Part shown: positions 31,024 to 42,448 of the stretch, in pieces | Layout: each line of letters opens with the position of its first letter | Position numbering within the stretch: position 1 is the first letter of the stretch | Source: Craspedostauros australis | Taxonomy: Eukaryota > Bacillariophyta > Bacillariophyceae > Mastogloiales > Achnanthaceae | Assembly (NCBI GenBank): GCA_026770025.1 | Contig: JAMXDE010000011.1 | Coordinates: forward strand, 1,364,001 to 1,428,000 | Direction: 5' to 3' | DNA: 64,000 nucleotides | The notes under the pieces: generated by a model | Databases searched by the model: none | Told to the model about the DNA's origin: nothing | The model's input: only the letters and a program-made list of their open reading frames with translations | Program-made: the position numbers and the translations under genes

Positions 31024-32499
31024 GGCGTGTCTTCCACAACTTGACGCAATACCAGCGGACATGCAAGGGACGCAAGGGCAACGTGCGCAATGGCCCATCG
31101 TGCTGCACTGTATTGCATGGTATGCGCAGCACAGCACACATCATCCTACGGTAGATCACCCTCAAGGCTTCTCTCCATCTTCCAACAGCACAATCCATAA
31201 ACAAGGAAAGCCGAGACCAACAAGGAACATGCATCCGCCGGCAGCCCCCAGCCGTGAACACTACCCCACCAACACACACACAAGCAACGGCAAGAGTACT
31301 GAACAAGGACAAAAACCATTCCTCTGCTCTGGAACAGGCGAACGGAAAAGTCTGTATTGGAAGCCGAAGGACTGTTCCTTTTGGCAAATGATGGAGACAT
31401 TGGCGGTCCCGGAGATTGTCGGGGACTGGACTTTTTCTCCGCTCCGTTGCCCCTTGGACGCTTGGGAATTGGTTTTTGGTGGGCCGCCGATGATGTTTTT
31501 GGCGACCAGAATGTCTCCGACCTCCCACCATCACAAAATTGATGTTCACGAGTTTCCGGCGAACTTGTTTCCGTTCTCGCATCGTGGCTGCGTCTTCGCG
31601 AATCACCACAACAATGAACATCGCCACGAACGAGCCAAACACGAAGGAAACGAAGGAGGAGCGAAATGGAGGCCAATGACAACGTCGAGACACAAGTTTG
31701 AAGCTTGGTGTCCAGTGTCCGCCGCCATTCGCTGAAGGCAGCACTCAAAAACGACAACGAGGTACAGTTTCATGTACGCGTGCTGATACCATACATGCCA
31801 CACACGTATTGCAAGTCCGCACAAAATCAAAGAACATGCGCAAGCACGTACAAGAAGTAAGCCATAACAACAGATCTTTTTCATTCGAGTCCAACCTTCT
31901 TCGTCCTTTTCTTGGTTGTTTACCTCGCAGATTGTGAACGGTATGTCATGGTCCACATTCCAGGTAGATCTTGGTTGAAACATAGCACATTGGTATTGGT
32001 TGGCTCTGGACCTTCGCTTCATTCGTTTCCAGTCTACAACAAAACTGTCGAAAAAAGCCTATTTCTGTCCTGGATCCGTTAGTCCTGGTTTCATATTGAG
32101 TCATGAATGCTTGTTGCGACGTTTGTCCTCCGACACGGTACGTCGAAAGCCCACCAAACACCAACCAAAAAATGCGGTGATGCCAAAGAGCGAAAAACAC
32201 ACACACACACCATTCGGCTGCTTCCAACAACGGATGTGACAAGAAGGATCAATCCAAATAACGCATGACCCCAACGCAACTTGTTAGCCGACACAAATCC
32301 ATCTGACCGGCAGATTCTGACTGTGTCAGACTGCAAGAGCCAGAGACTTCCACCAGCACCACTCGTGCCCTACGTACGTACATACTCGTGCGGACCATAC
32401 GAATACAATACAAATACAATACGAATGCAATACGAATGCAATACGAATACAATACATACCATTGCAAGCAGATCGATCGAGAAAGGAGCGGACTGAACC
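31024..32499. other. Intergenic region before XRN2
   Basis: 1.48 kb. Overlapping frames of 200-280 codons exist on both strands at 30.9-31.75 kb, but the minus-strand ones begin with GTG or TTG and show no domain. I treat the region as non-coding. The right end holds an 11-bp tandem repeat just ahead of the XRN2 start. Confidence 0.45.
32399..32459 (+). repeat. AATAC tandem repeat in the XRN2 leader
   Basis: Imperfect units of about 11 bases, such as AATACGAATGC and AATACAATAC, stand 40-100 bases ahead of the XRN2 ATG. They are the longest instance of an AATAC element seen before several genes here. Confidence 0.8.
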
Positions 32500-35400
32500 A
32501 TGGGAGTCCCAGCCTTCTACAGATGGCTGTCGGAGAAGTACCCGAAGATCATCGAGGATGTGCTGGAGGAGCGCGTCAAGGTGGTGGGGGATAACTCCTC
32601 CGTGCGGGTCCCTTTCGATGCCACCAAGCCCAACCCCTCGGGCATAGAGGTGGACAACCTGTACATAGACATGAACGGCATCATCCATCCGTGCGCCCAT
32701 CCCGAGCAGGGGCCGCAACCGTCGACGGAGGAGGAGATGTACGAGAACGTGTGCAAGTATGTCGATCGGTTGTTCCGCATCATGCGACCCAGGAAGCTGC
32801 TCTACCTGGCCATCGACGGCGTGGCGCCCAGAGCCAAGATGAACCAGCAGCGATCGCGCCGATTCCGTTCCGCCCAAGAGGCGCGCGAGAAGCTGGAGGT
32901 CGAGGAGGGCGTGCGTGAGGAACTCCTCAAGATGGGACAGAAGGCCCCCGCGCCGAAGAAGGCGTGGGATTCCAACGTCATCACGCCAGGCACGCCCTTC
33001 ATGCTGAGGCTGTCGGAGTTCCTCAGATTCTACGTGCGCAAGCGGATATCTACCGACAAGGCGTGGAGCTCGATCCGCGTCATCTTCAGCGACGCGTCCA
33101 TCCCTGGAGAAGGAGAGCACAAGATCATGTCGCACGTCCGCTTGCAACGCAGCCAGCCGGGATACTCGCCCAACCTGGTCCACGTCCTCCATGGCCTGGA
33201 TGCCGATCTCATCATGCTGGCCCTGGCAACGCACGAGGCGCACTTTTACATCTCACGTGAGGAGGTCCTGTTTGGTCGCAAGTCGCAGGAGCAGACCGAG
33301 CAACGGCGCATGGAGAACGGCTACCGCGACAAGCAGAGGCAGCTGGACGAGGCGGCAGGCGAGACCGCCATGAAGCTGCTGGAGAACACGCAGAAGCCGC
33401 TGTGCCGTGTCAGCATTCCCATCCTGCGCGAGTACCTGGCGGTGGACTTCGCCAGCTGCATCGATCCCAGGAAGCTGTCATTCCAACCATCGCTGGAACG
33501 TCTCATCGATGATTTCGTCTTCCTCTGCTTCTTCGTGGGAAATGACTTCCTTCCGCACCTCCCCAGCCTGGACATCCGTGATGGTGCGCTCGACTACCTC
33601 TACAACGTCTACAAGCGCCTTCTCCCGACGCTGGGCGGTTACATCACGAACCACGGTGGCAAGGTCAATTTGTCCCACGTCGATGTAATCCTCGCCGAGG
33701 TCGGTGCCATCGAGGATTACGTCTTCCAAATGAAGAATGACAACGCCAAACGCGATGCCGAGCGCAAGGAGCGGTTCCGCCAGCGCAAGAAGATGGCCAA
33801 CGGACGAAGTCTCAATTCACCGCAAACGGCCATCGTCGAGGCTCCAAAGAAGGCGAGGGGCAAGGCGGCTCGCATTCTAGAAAAGCAGCAGGATAAGGAA
33901 CACGAACTGAAACCTCCCAGCGAAAAAAAGATCAAGGTGTCTCATATGAAGTCCGATCAGAACCAAAAAGCCCTGGACAATCTCAAGGCCCTGCTGTCCA
34001 AGCCAAGCGGCAAGGCAAATGAGAAGGAGAAAGCAGATGGGGCAGCCATGGATGTGGAGAGCGGTGACGCGACCAATCTGAAGGGAGATGCTGCTGCTTC
34101 TGATGCTGCTAAGTGCGAATCGGGAAAACAATCTTCAGACGATCGTGGGGTGAAGCGAAAGGTCGACGCAGAGGATGGCAAAAACGCCGCTGCCGACGCC
34201 ACGACCGATTCCAATGGCGTTGGCGTCGTTGGCGATTTGAAGCAGGAGTTCGATGCTGATGAAGGTGATGATGATGATGATGACGACGACAATGATGACA
34301 CCAAGAGTAAAGGAAAGCTAGTCAAGATGCCCCAGATGACCGACGAACAGGCTGCCGCGGCCTTCAAGGAAAAGGTGAAGGCCAAGCAGCAGCTCCAGCT
34401 GGACGAGTACTCCAAGAACGTCGAGGATAAGGTCCGTTTGCATGAATCGGGTTGGAAGGATCGGTACTACTCTGACAAATGCAAGGCCGATGACGTCGCC
34501 GCGCATGGTGGCAGAGAGCATCTCTTCCGATCCTACGTCATGGGCCTTTGCTGGGTCATGAAGTACTACTACGAAGGCTGTCCAAGCTGGAAATGGTTCT
34601 ACCCGTTCCATTACGCACCGTTCGCGTCGGATCTGCGCAACATCGAGCGCTTCGCAACCGATTGCGAGTCGTTCGAGCAGAGCATTCCGTTCAACCCGGC
34701 TGAACAGCTCATGGCAGTGCTACCATCAGATTCCAGGAAGGCCGTTCCGCAGGCTGCGCGCTGGCTCATGGACGATCCCGAAAGTCCCATCCTGGACTTT
34801 TATCCCAAGGACGTCCCCGTGGACCCGAACGGAAAGGCCATGCCATGGCTGTGGGTCGTCCTCCTGCCTTTCATCGACGAGGAGAGATTGCTGGCAGCAT
34901 TGTAAGTGCATCCCTTGCTTGCATGTGGTTATTTCACGGGCACGTTATGTTCCAGGCTGTTGCAGTACGATACTCGCCTGCATTATGCACCAGCAATGGC
35001 TTTGTACAAAACAAATGACGCGATGCTGTTGTGAATCCGCAACAATGGCATTCCGTGTCGATTTTATTGTTGTCAACTCGTTTTGCATTCGGTGTTTCTC
35101 ACTCTTGCTTTCTCTGCCTCTTTCTGCCCGTATTGTATTGCATATATCCCTGGAATTTGCATCCACAACGCCTCTGCAATTGACAGGTCGCCGACGATGA
35201 AGGATTGGACGCCGGAGGAACTTCTGGGAAACGCTCGCGGTTTGGATGACGGATACCTGTACATCAGCAGCAAGCATCCACTTGCGGCCAAGCTCGCACC
35301 TGTGGTTCAAAGCGGGAAGACTGCCAACTCCGCGAAGATCAGGCTAACGGATACTGCATCCTACGGCTGTGCCGGTTTCTCCGGATCCGTGCGACCCCCG

Positions 35401-36363
35401 TTGAGCAACGAGATTGTACCATTCGGTGAGAATGAGGCCTTGGCACCTCCACCAGTGCCTTCGAATGCCGTCCTCACCAGTCACGATGATCTGTTCTCAG
35501 AGAAGATCGTCGGCCACACGGCAATCTGCGTAACCTTCAGCGAACCTCCAAAGCTATCGCACAAGAGCATCCTGCTGCCTGGTGTGAAGCTTGCAAAGCC
35601 AACCCTCACCAATGATGACAAACGGATCCAACGCCCAAGGCTCAATCGTGGAGGAGCCACGATCGCGAATATGGGAACCAGCAACGGGCAAAGCTACAAG
35701 GGAGGATACGGGAGCATGAACATGGGAAACTACGAACGCAACCTGGCTCAAAAGATGGGCCGTGGCAAGGAGATGTACCAGCCTGGTACGCGCCAGTGGG
35801 GAGCCATGGCACCAACGCCCAAGCAGGCCTTCAGATCGTCCAACCCGTTTTCACAAAATCGACAAGGGCAGAACGGTGGGATGCGACACCAGCAGCAACA
35901 GCAACAGCCATTCAATAACAACCGACAGGGTCGTGGACAGCACCAGCAGCGACAGGGCGGGGGATACAACAATCGCAACCAATACAACCAAGGTGGATAC
36001 CAGCAGCAGCAACAACAGCAACAGCAACAGCTGTACAACCAGAACCGCCAGCAGCACCCAAGAGGAGGACCTCCGCAACAGCAGCAGTACAACCAGCACC
36101 GCCCTCAATTCAACAACCAACATCAGCAGCAGCATCAGATGGGTGGTCGAGGACATTATAACCAGCAGTTCCGTGGGCACCAGCAACAGCAACAGCAGCA
36201 GCCACAGGGATTCAGTTTCCGCAGCCTTAACCAAAATCAGCAGCAGCAAAGGAGGCCGAATCCTCCTCCCGCACCTGCCCCATCCGCCAGAGCGAACGCC
36301 AGCGTCATGCAAAGTCTAAGAGCGCAGCTCGCCAGCACTTTGCAGAAGAACAAGAAGAAATAA
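32500..36363 (+). CDS. XRN2: 5'-3' exoribonuclease, XRN2/Rat1 type, with Gln-rich tail
   Basis: Exons 32500-34901 and 35187-36363 join in phase 2 (donor GTAAGT, acceptor TTGACAG), giving 1192 aa. The N-terminus MGVPAFYRWLSEKYP and YIDMNGIIHPCAHPE is diagnostic for XRN enzymes. GEGEHKIM, GLDADLIMLAL and FFVGNDFLPHLPSL supply the acidic metal-binding residues. The nuclear Rat1/XRN2 type is shown by the second conserved region ending LLPFIDEERLLAAL, which splices straight into DWTPEELLGNARG as in XRN2 (family PDLTPEE.RN). A Lys/Asp-rich linker (about 415-610) separates the two regions. The last 170 residues are Gln, Asn, Gly and Arg rich with CAG/CAA runs, a prion-like tail not typical in this length. 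The enzyme degrades 5'-monophosphate RNA, for example during transcription termination and rRNA trimming. I see no CCHC zinc knuckle. Confidence 0.94.
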
Positions 36364-36768
36364 AACTCAAGTTGAGTATGGTACCTTAGTACGACTGCTC
36401 TGGTGCTCCCCAGAGTGAGCAGAGTGACCTCTTTCCAGAGAGAATTCGAGCACGAGCCTCAACAGGAGCGCCGAGGCAGACTTGTCCTGAAAACCGTTGT
36501 GCACGTCTGTCGTCGTCCGTACTGTAGTCAAACTGGTTTGATGGAATCAATGAGGCGAACATCGCGAGAGTTTTGGCGCGAGATCTTACCGTAACAAAGG
36601 AACAAACGAAAGGTACCATTCGAATCCGGCCAACTGACAATTGAAAAAAGTGAAGTGGTTTCTGCAGATAGTGCCCCTTCCAGGAAGAGCAAGCAGAACT
36701 CGATGCACTCATAGTTCGTATAGTACTTCCCACATCAAGTCCGAACGGCGAGTGCAGCGATTCCAACC
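36364..36768. other. Intergenic region, XRN2 3' to carnitine acyltransferase 5'
   Basis: 405 bp in a head-to-tail arrangement, holding the XRN2 3' UTR and the promoter of the left carnitine acyltransferase gene. No coding sequence seen. Confidence 0.5.
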
Positions 36769-39045
36769 ATGGGTATCTTCCAACTGAACAGATCAGCTGG
36801 TGTGTTGCGGCGGCTGCACAATGCATCAGTCCAAAAGCGTCTGACTGCGAGATCTGATCTAGCGTGGAAATCAGCACGGTCATTGTCTGCGAAAACATGG
36901 CCAAGCAAGATGATCGAGTCCAACGGTGACTACCGCGACGAACAGCACATCGAACGACTCATCGGAGGACCGCTCTACCAACATCAGCACACCATCCCAA
37001 GGCTCCCCGTCCCCTCCATCGAAGACACCATCCAACGATTCCTCCCAACCGCATTGCCTCTGGCCAGAACAACCGACGAACAACAAGCACTCAAACAGGC
37101 ATGTCACGACTTTCCACAACAGGCACAACAACTGCAACAGCGCCTCATTCAAAGACGAGAGGATGAAGGGAACAAGGACTCATCATGGCTGCAGATGTGG
37201 TGGAATCAGATGGGATATCTCCAAGTGAGAGATCCTGTGGTTGTCAACGTGTCGTACTTCTTTCACTTCCTCGATGATCCCACCCTTCATTACACTGCCT
37301 GCAACAGCAATATCAGTAGCAATATCAGTAGCAATGTCAGTAGCAGTGCCAAGGTGAACGTCCAACGAGGTGCAGCTCTGCTGTACAGCACCGCAGAGTT
37401 CCGAAAGATGGTGTGCACGGGACAGCTCACAGCTGAGGTCATCGGAAGCAAGACAAGAGGCAACCAAGCCCCGTTGTGCTCTGTCGCATACAAGTACATG
37501 TTCAACTCCTGTCGTGTGCCACAGCGACAGCAGGATGCGTATCGCATGTACGATCCCAGCCAGCACACCCACAGCATCGTGAGTCGCAAGGGATACTTCT
37601 TCTCGATCGAGCTGGTGGATGGTGAGAGTCAGGATCCGTTGCCCATCGAGGTGTTGGAGGCTCAGTTGGAGCGTTGTATTGAGATGGCGGATGATCTATC
37701 ATGTGTTGGTGCATCAGACATGTCATCCGATATGGCGTTAGATGTGACATCAGACATGGCTTCAGGCATGGCATTGTCACTGTCACCACGAGCCAAGCTG
37801 GGTTTGCTGACCAGCCAGAACAGAGATGACTGGGCCGATGGCAGACAGCAGCTCCTCGATATCGGTGGTGATGCCTTCGGCAAGGATCTGGAACGCTTGG
37901 AGAGCGGCGCCATCCTTCTCAACCTCGATGATCACTCGCCTGTGTCGCGACAGGAGTGTGGAGAGATGTGCTGGACGGGAGGGATGAAGGGCGGTCACAA
38001 CCGTTGGTTTGACAAGTCGATCCAGGTGTGCGTGTCCGAGAACGGGAAGAGTGGGTTCTTGGGTGAGCATTCGATGATGGATGGCATGCCATGTGTGAGG
38101 TATGCGGACTACATCACAGGAGTGACGTATGCTGAGGCCAAGCGTCGATCTCATGCCAAGTATGACACAGAAACAGGAGCGTCATCGTCATTGATGATGG
38201 ATGTGTCATCGATGGTGAATGAGCTGTTTGGTGAGATCTTGTCTTCCACCCATGGTGGTACCAACGGTGTTGCCAATGGTGCGAACAGTGCCAGCTCGGA
38301 TAGCAAGATGATTGTTGATCTTGTGGATGTTGCACAGGCTTCGTTCTATGGTCTCATCAAGAGTCACGATCTGCATGTGCAGAGCTTCCATGGGTATGGG
38401 TCTGGATGGATGAAGAAGAATGGTTTTTCTCCGGATGCGTTTGTTCAGGCAGCGATGCAGGTTGCATCATTCCGTCTGTTTGGTGAGATGGTAGGTACGT
38501 ATGAGGCAACGCAGGTGCGTCGTTTCTTGCATGGTCGTACGGAGACGACCCGCACTGTCTCTCGCAGCATGGAGACATTCGTCAAGATGATGGGTACACG
38601 ATGCATACTGGACGGCATTGCAGTAGAGACACGGCAGGAGCAGCTGGAAGCCTTGAGAGCTGCAGCGAAGGAGCACTCCGCTTTCATCCGGTTGGCGGCT
38701 GATGCCGAAGGCGTGGATCGTCACTTTTTCGGATTGTCGATGCTTGGCGAGCCCGAAGAAACCCTTCCTGATTTGTTCCAACATCCTGCCTTCCAGGAGT
38801 CGAAGAAGTGGCGCATGAGCACGAGCCACCTGCCACATCCAAGATTTGCCAACTGGGGCTTCGGAGCCGTCGTTCCAGACGGTGTTGGAATTGGATACTC
38901 CATCCTTCCAGATTGCTGCACCTTCAACGTGTCTGCATACGCCGAGACGGAATGGGCAGACAAAATGAGCACGCTGTTGGAGGAAGCTTTGGTGGAACTG
39001 AAGGCTGTCGTGGAAAGCGACCCCGACAAGCAAGAAGAGGACTAA
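36769..39045 (+). CDS. Carnitine O-acyltransferase, left copy, mitochondrial-type N-terminus
   Basis: Intronless, 758 aa, ATG at 36769. The first 45 residues are rich in Arg, Ser, Leu and Ala with almost no acid (MGIFQLNRSAGVLRRLHNAS), which fits a mitochondrial presequence. The family body follows: IPRLPVPSIEDTI at the start; HNRWFDKSIQ; the catalytic His in GEHSMMDGMP; and the MSTS motif (STS in carnitine acetyltransferases) with VVPDGVGIGYSI near the C-terminus. It moves acyl groups between CoA and carnitine. Chain-length preference (acetyl, octanoyl, palmitoyl) cannot be read here. Residues about 43-609 are almost identical to the right copy (46318-48552), while the N-terminus and the last 150 residues are clearly different. 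It ends PDKQEED with no peroxisomal signal. Confidence 0.93.
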   Translation: MGIFQLNRSAGVLRRLHNASVQKRLTARSDLAWKSARSLSAKTWPSKMIESNGDYRDEQHIERLIGGPLYQHQHTIPRLPVPSIEDTIQRFLPTALPLARTTDEQQALKQACHDFPQQAQQLQQRLIQRREDEGNKDSSWLQMWWNQMGYLQVRDPVVVNVSYFFHFLDDPTLHYTACNSNISSNISSNVSSSAKVNVQRGAALLYSTAEFRKMVCTGQLTAEVIGSKTRGNQAPLCSVAYKYMFNSCRVPQRQQDAYRMYDPSQHTHSIVSRKGYFFSIELVDGESQDPLPIEVLEAQLERCIEMADDLSCVGASDMSSDMALDVTSDMASGMALSLSPRAKLGLLTSQNRDDWADGRQQLLDIGGDAFGKDLERLESGAILLNLDDHSPVSRQECGEMCWTGGMKGGHNRWFDKSIQVCVSENGKSGFLGEHSMMDGMPCVRYADYITGVTYAEAKRRSHAKYDTETGASSSLMMDVSSMVNELFGEILSSTHGGTNGVANGANSASSDSKMIVDLVDVAQASFYGLIKSHDLHVQSFHGYGSGWMKKNGFSPDAFVQAAMQVASFRLFGEMVGTYEATQVRRFLHGRTETTRTVSRSMETFVKMMGTRCILDGIAVETRQEQLEALRAAAKEHSAFIRLAADAEGVDRHFFGLSMLGEPEETLPDLFQHPAFQESKKWRMSTSHLPHPRFANWGFGAVVPDGVGIGYSILPDCCTFNVSAYAETEWADKMSTLLEEALVELKAVVESDPDKQEED
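36897..38595 (+). repeat. Left arm of a 1.7-kb inverted duplication (carnitine acyltransferase core)
   Basis: This segment matches the reverse complement of 46774-48463. In the first roughly 420 aligned bases I count seven differences, mostly silent. Protein comparison over the whole arm shows about ten substitutions plus a three-residue (9-bp) insertion in a Ser-Asn run. Similarity stops sharply at both ends, within the reading frame. Confidence 0.95.
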
Positions 39046-39247
39046 GCCAGATACCTGGCGAAGCACAGACTCCACAGCAGGTGCACGATGCGAGACAAGG
39101 TGCATGTTTAGAGAGTAGAGACGGAATGAGGTTTTTGTAGTCGTGGTCGCCGTTACTCAGATGCTTGTGTTAGAAGTGATATGAATTGAAATAGAAACCA
39201 TTGTCATGAGCAAAGTTTGGATTCGATGCGACAATTCGGTTCGGTCC

Positions 39248-42200
39248 TCATCCTTGTCTCCCTCTACCGCCGCCTCGTCCGCCACCGCCGCCGCCCCGAC
39301 CTCCGCGTCTCCGGCGCTGGCGCCCCCGACCGCGTCCACCCCCGGTTTGACCTGAAACTCCACCTTGTGACTTCGGTTGCTGCCCTGGTATCCGATTGGA
39401 CTTTCCACCTCTGCCTTGGCCTGGGACCGTTCTAGCATTTGTCTGCTTTTGCTTTTGCTGCTGCTGCGGTTGGTGGTTCTGTTGCGCCTGCTGCTTTTGT
39501 TTGCCGCCCCGTCTCCCTCTTCCACCTTGGTTGGCCACGGCTGGCTGCTTCTTTGGCGGTGCGGGCCACATCCCGTTGCTCACCTTGGCCCCGGTAAGGA
39601 CTTTCCGCAAATGCATATCTGCGATTCGCATCAAGTCGAAGATCTTGCGAGCTCCCTTCTCAGAGGCGGGTGTTCCCAGATCATGGGGACAGTGCGAGTC
39701 GTGCGTCTCGAAGGGATCCTCGATGCAATGGAACGGTACTCGCTTGTGGAACGACGATCGTGGCAATGACAGATCTCCGCGCTTGATACAAGCGGCGTAC
39801 AGGCCAGATGGAAATTGATGGCTGTAGAAATGGAAGAAGCCGTACACCAACACGGAGATGGGCGTATCGATGAACTCTTGTGGCGGAGCCCACGCGCCGG
39901 CCGTTGCAATGCTGTACCATGACAGCGCGTAGGTCTCCAAATCGTTGATGGTGTGCCAGTAGTTCTCGCTGTTGGGCTCGAAGCCGGTTTTCTTCATGAG
40001 CTCCTTCGACTGCAGGCTTGGCAAGTAGCCGTGGCACTGAAGGTAGAAGATGACCAAGTTGACCCATGCATAGCTGCTGATGAAGTCAGTTCTCGCCGAA
40101 TTGATTTCGTGCTCCTTGGCCCAGCGCTTGACCGCCAAGATGAGACGCTTGACACGGATGTCGATGATCGAGTACTCGCGGATCATCCCAGAATTGGCAA
40201 CCGCGATGTCGTTCATGAAGCAAATGTCGAACCTGGAGTATGAAGAAGGCCGCAACAGTGGTATGCAGCAGTGATTATGACAGCGGCCACGGAGAGAGAA
40301 TCATCAAGGTGAGAAAGGCGGATCATGGGTTTGATGCAAGAGTTGAACATTTATGCAGGTGTGCAACCAACAGCATGGGGAGAGACCTCATGTCGAATCA
40401 GCATAACGTGGAGAAGTAAGCATCTTCGTGGCAATCATGGCGTGGACTCACTTGAGCGAACCGTCGTTGCTGTATGGATTTCCAGCGTACATGTAGGAGC
40501 CTTGGACGACGGGAACACGTGCTCTCGGCACAGGGACCATCTCCTCGAATTCACCTTCCCTGCGTTCGAGGGTGCGGCAGACCTGGTAGACGAGCTGCTT
40601 CGTGGATGATTCGTATTTGGATGCGGTAATCTTGCCACCGCGGAAGGAATCTCTGAGTCTTTCCACGCCCGGTAGATAGAGCGACAAGTCGACATCTGCG
40701 CCATGTCCGAGGGAGAGATCGGAAAGACAGCTCCCGTAGATGCTTAATCTGGCACCGGCAAATCGGTCCTTGAGAAGCTTCTTGATTTTGTCGTGCACGT
40801 TGTTGATGGCGCGGTCGTATCTGGACTTGGCGCTCTGCATGGGTGCCTCCTTTGCGAGTGCATCGATTTCGTCGAGAGTTTTGGCGATTTTCAGGATCTG
40901 CTTTTGGGTCTTTTGCCCTTTTTCGGTCTGCTGCTCGGATACCAAGATCTCAAGTGGGTGTCGCAGTTGAGGTTTGGCAAATGTCTGGATTGTCGGAATC
41001 CATTGCTCCGACCAAAAGGAGGGATCACCGAAGGAGTGGTCGACGACGGAGAGGGCCGTGTTGTATCCCACGTACGCGGCGACAATGTCAGTCAGTTCTG
41101 CCTTGAATGCAGTCCGTCTCTTCGCCGAGACGATGTCGTAGATGTTGATGCCGAGAATCCAGTACCTGTTGTCCTTTTTGGTCCGATATTTGACATCTCC
41201 GATATAAAGGTCCTTGTCTCGGTTCCGCTTGTGGTTGAAGGCGGCAGCCAAATGCGGCGCCAAGGCGCGGATGGAATTGATCGTGCGTACCAGTCGGATA
41301 TGGGCTGGGTCGTACATGCTCTCTTCGTCGTCATCGTCGCCCTCAGCATCATCATCGTCTGCAGCTGTGTCTGCATCGGCAGTGTTGGCATTGGTTGCAT
41401 CTCCTTCCTTGCCATTCTGATCTTGGCCATCGGCAGTGTTCGTCTTGTCAGTGTTGCCATTGCCATTGTCCGCCTTAGCGGTGTCTGCCTTGGAGACTTC
41501 GGCCCCACCAGTCTCAGACTTGGGAGTATCGGGTGCACCTTCGTCAGCGGCTGGCGGCTGCAAGGTGGCATCCGATTGCTCCTGGTTGCCAGGATCGTCA
41601 GCCACAGCAGTGCCTTCATCCTTGGACTTGTTGCGATCGATGATACGCTGCTGCTCATGTTCGAGCGCCTTGACACGCTTCTCGTTGCGCGAGAGCATCT
41701 TTCCGCCGTTGAGCTCCTTGGCCTTTGCCTCGCGTTCTTTTTTTCCCTTGCGATGGCGGCCGCGGAAGAAGTCCAGCAGGCACATTTCGATTTGATTGCT
41801 GAAGTTGGTATCTCGAGCCAAGTGCTGGTAAACCGAGTAGACTGCTTTCGATGCTGGGTCTTCTGTGTCCTTGTCCTTGGCGCCCTCGTCATCCTTTGTG
41901 GCTTTGCCATCCCCTGAGGCTTCTTCTCCTTCTGCAACCTTTTCAGCCTCGGCGACCTCTGCGGCCTCCTTTCCTTCGTCTGCCTCACGGTCCTTGACGA
42001 CTTGCTCGCCAGTCGCCGGCTCATCTTGAGACTTGCCATCCCCATCAACAGGTTTGTTGTCATCGAGCTTGTCATCTTTGCTTTCTTCGGCCTCTCCGGC
42101 AACGATCTCAGGCTCCTCGATGGCGATCTCGGATGGATCTATCTTGAGGATGGCTTCGATCTCCATGTCCGGATACATCTTCTGGAGCATGGACTGCGCA

Positions 42201-42448
42201 GAGAAGAGCAGCAGCGGCTCCTTGTCCGCTCCTGGATAGCGCTCGTGCTCGATGCAGAGGTATCCATCTCCACGATCAAACACCGTCTCCTCCTCCCAGA
42301 TGTTGGGCAACCGGACGCGTTGGCGCTCGTTCGAGTCCTCATCATCGGAGCATTCGCTTACCGTGGCAGCATTGATGTCGTCGTTGGTGATATCGATGAC
42401 TGCATCGTCATCCGCCGCAGGTGCTGCGGGTGCTGCGGATTCTGACAT
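39248..42448 (-). CDS. Non-canonical poly(A)/poly(U) polymerase (TUT/Trf4-type nucleotidyltransferase) with RGG tail
   Basis: Exons 40452-42448 and 39248-40232, with a GTGAGT donor, TACTCCAG acceptor and phase 2, give 993 aa. The start is ATG 42448 (MSESAAPAAP); the frame extends upstream only to a TTG. The nucleotidyltransferase motif YGSCLSDLSLGHGADVDLSL lies at about residues 565-585, with DVD as two metal ligands. The third Asp is restored by the splice in KFDICFMND. IIDIRVKRLILAVKRWAKEH and TDFISSYAWVNLVIFYLQ match the central and PAP-associated domains. These enzymes add A or U tails to RNA 3' ends for decay, maturation or stability. The N-terminal 400 residues hold an unusual long Glu/Asp/Ala/Lys-rich region. 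The C-terminus is a Gln run followed by RGG/Gly repeats, an RNA-binding tail. Substrate nucleotide and cell site are unknown. Confidence 0.9.

Noticed and set aside
30911-31757. Minus-strand frames of 203 and 277 codons opposite the cyclin 3' end
   Set aside because: They begin with TTG or GTG, have no family features, and the larger one runs into the antisense of the cyclin coding exon.
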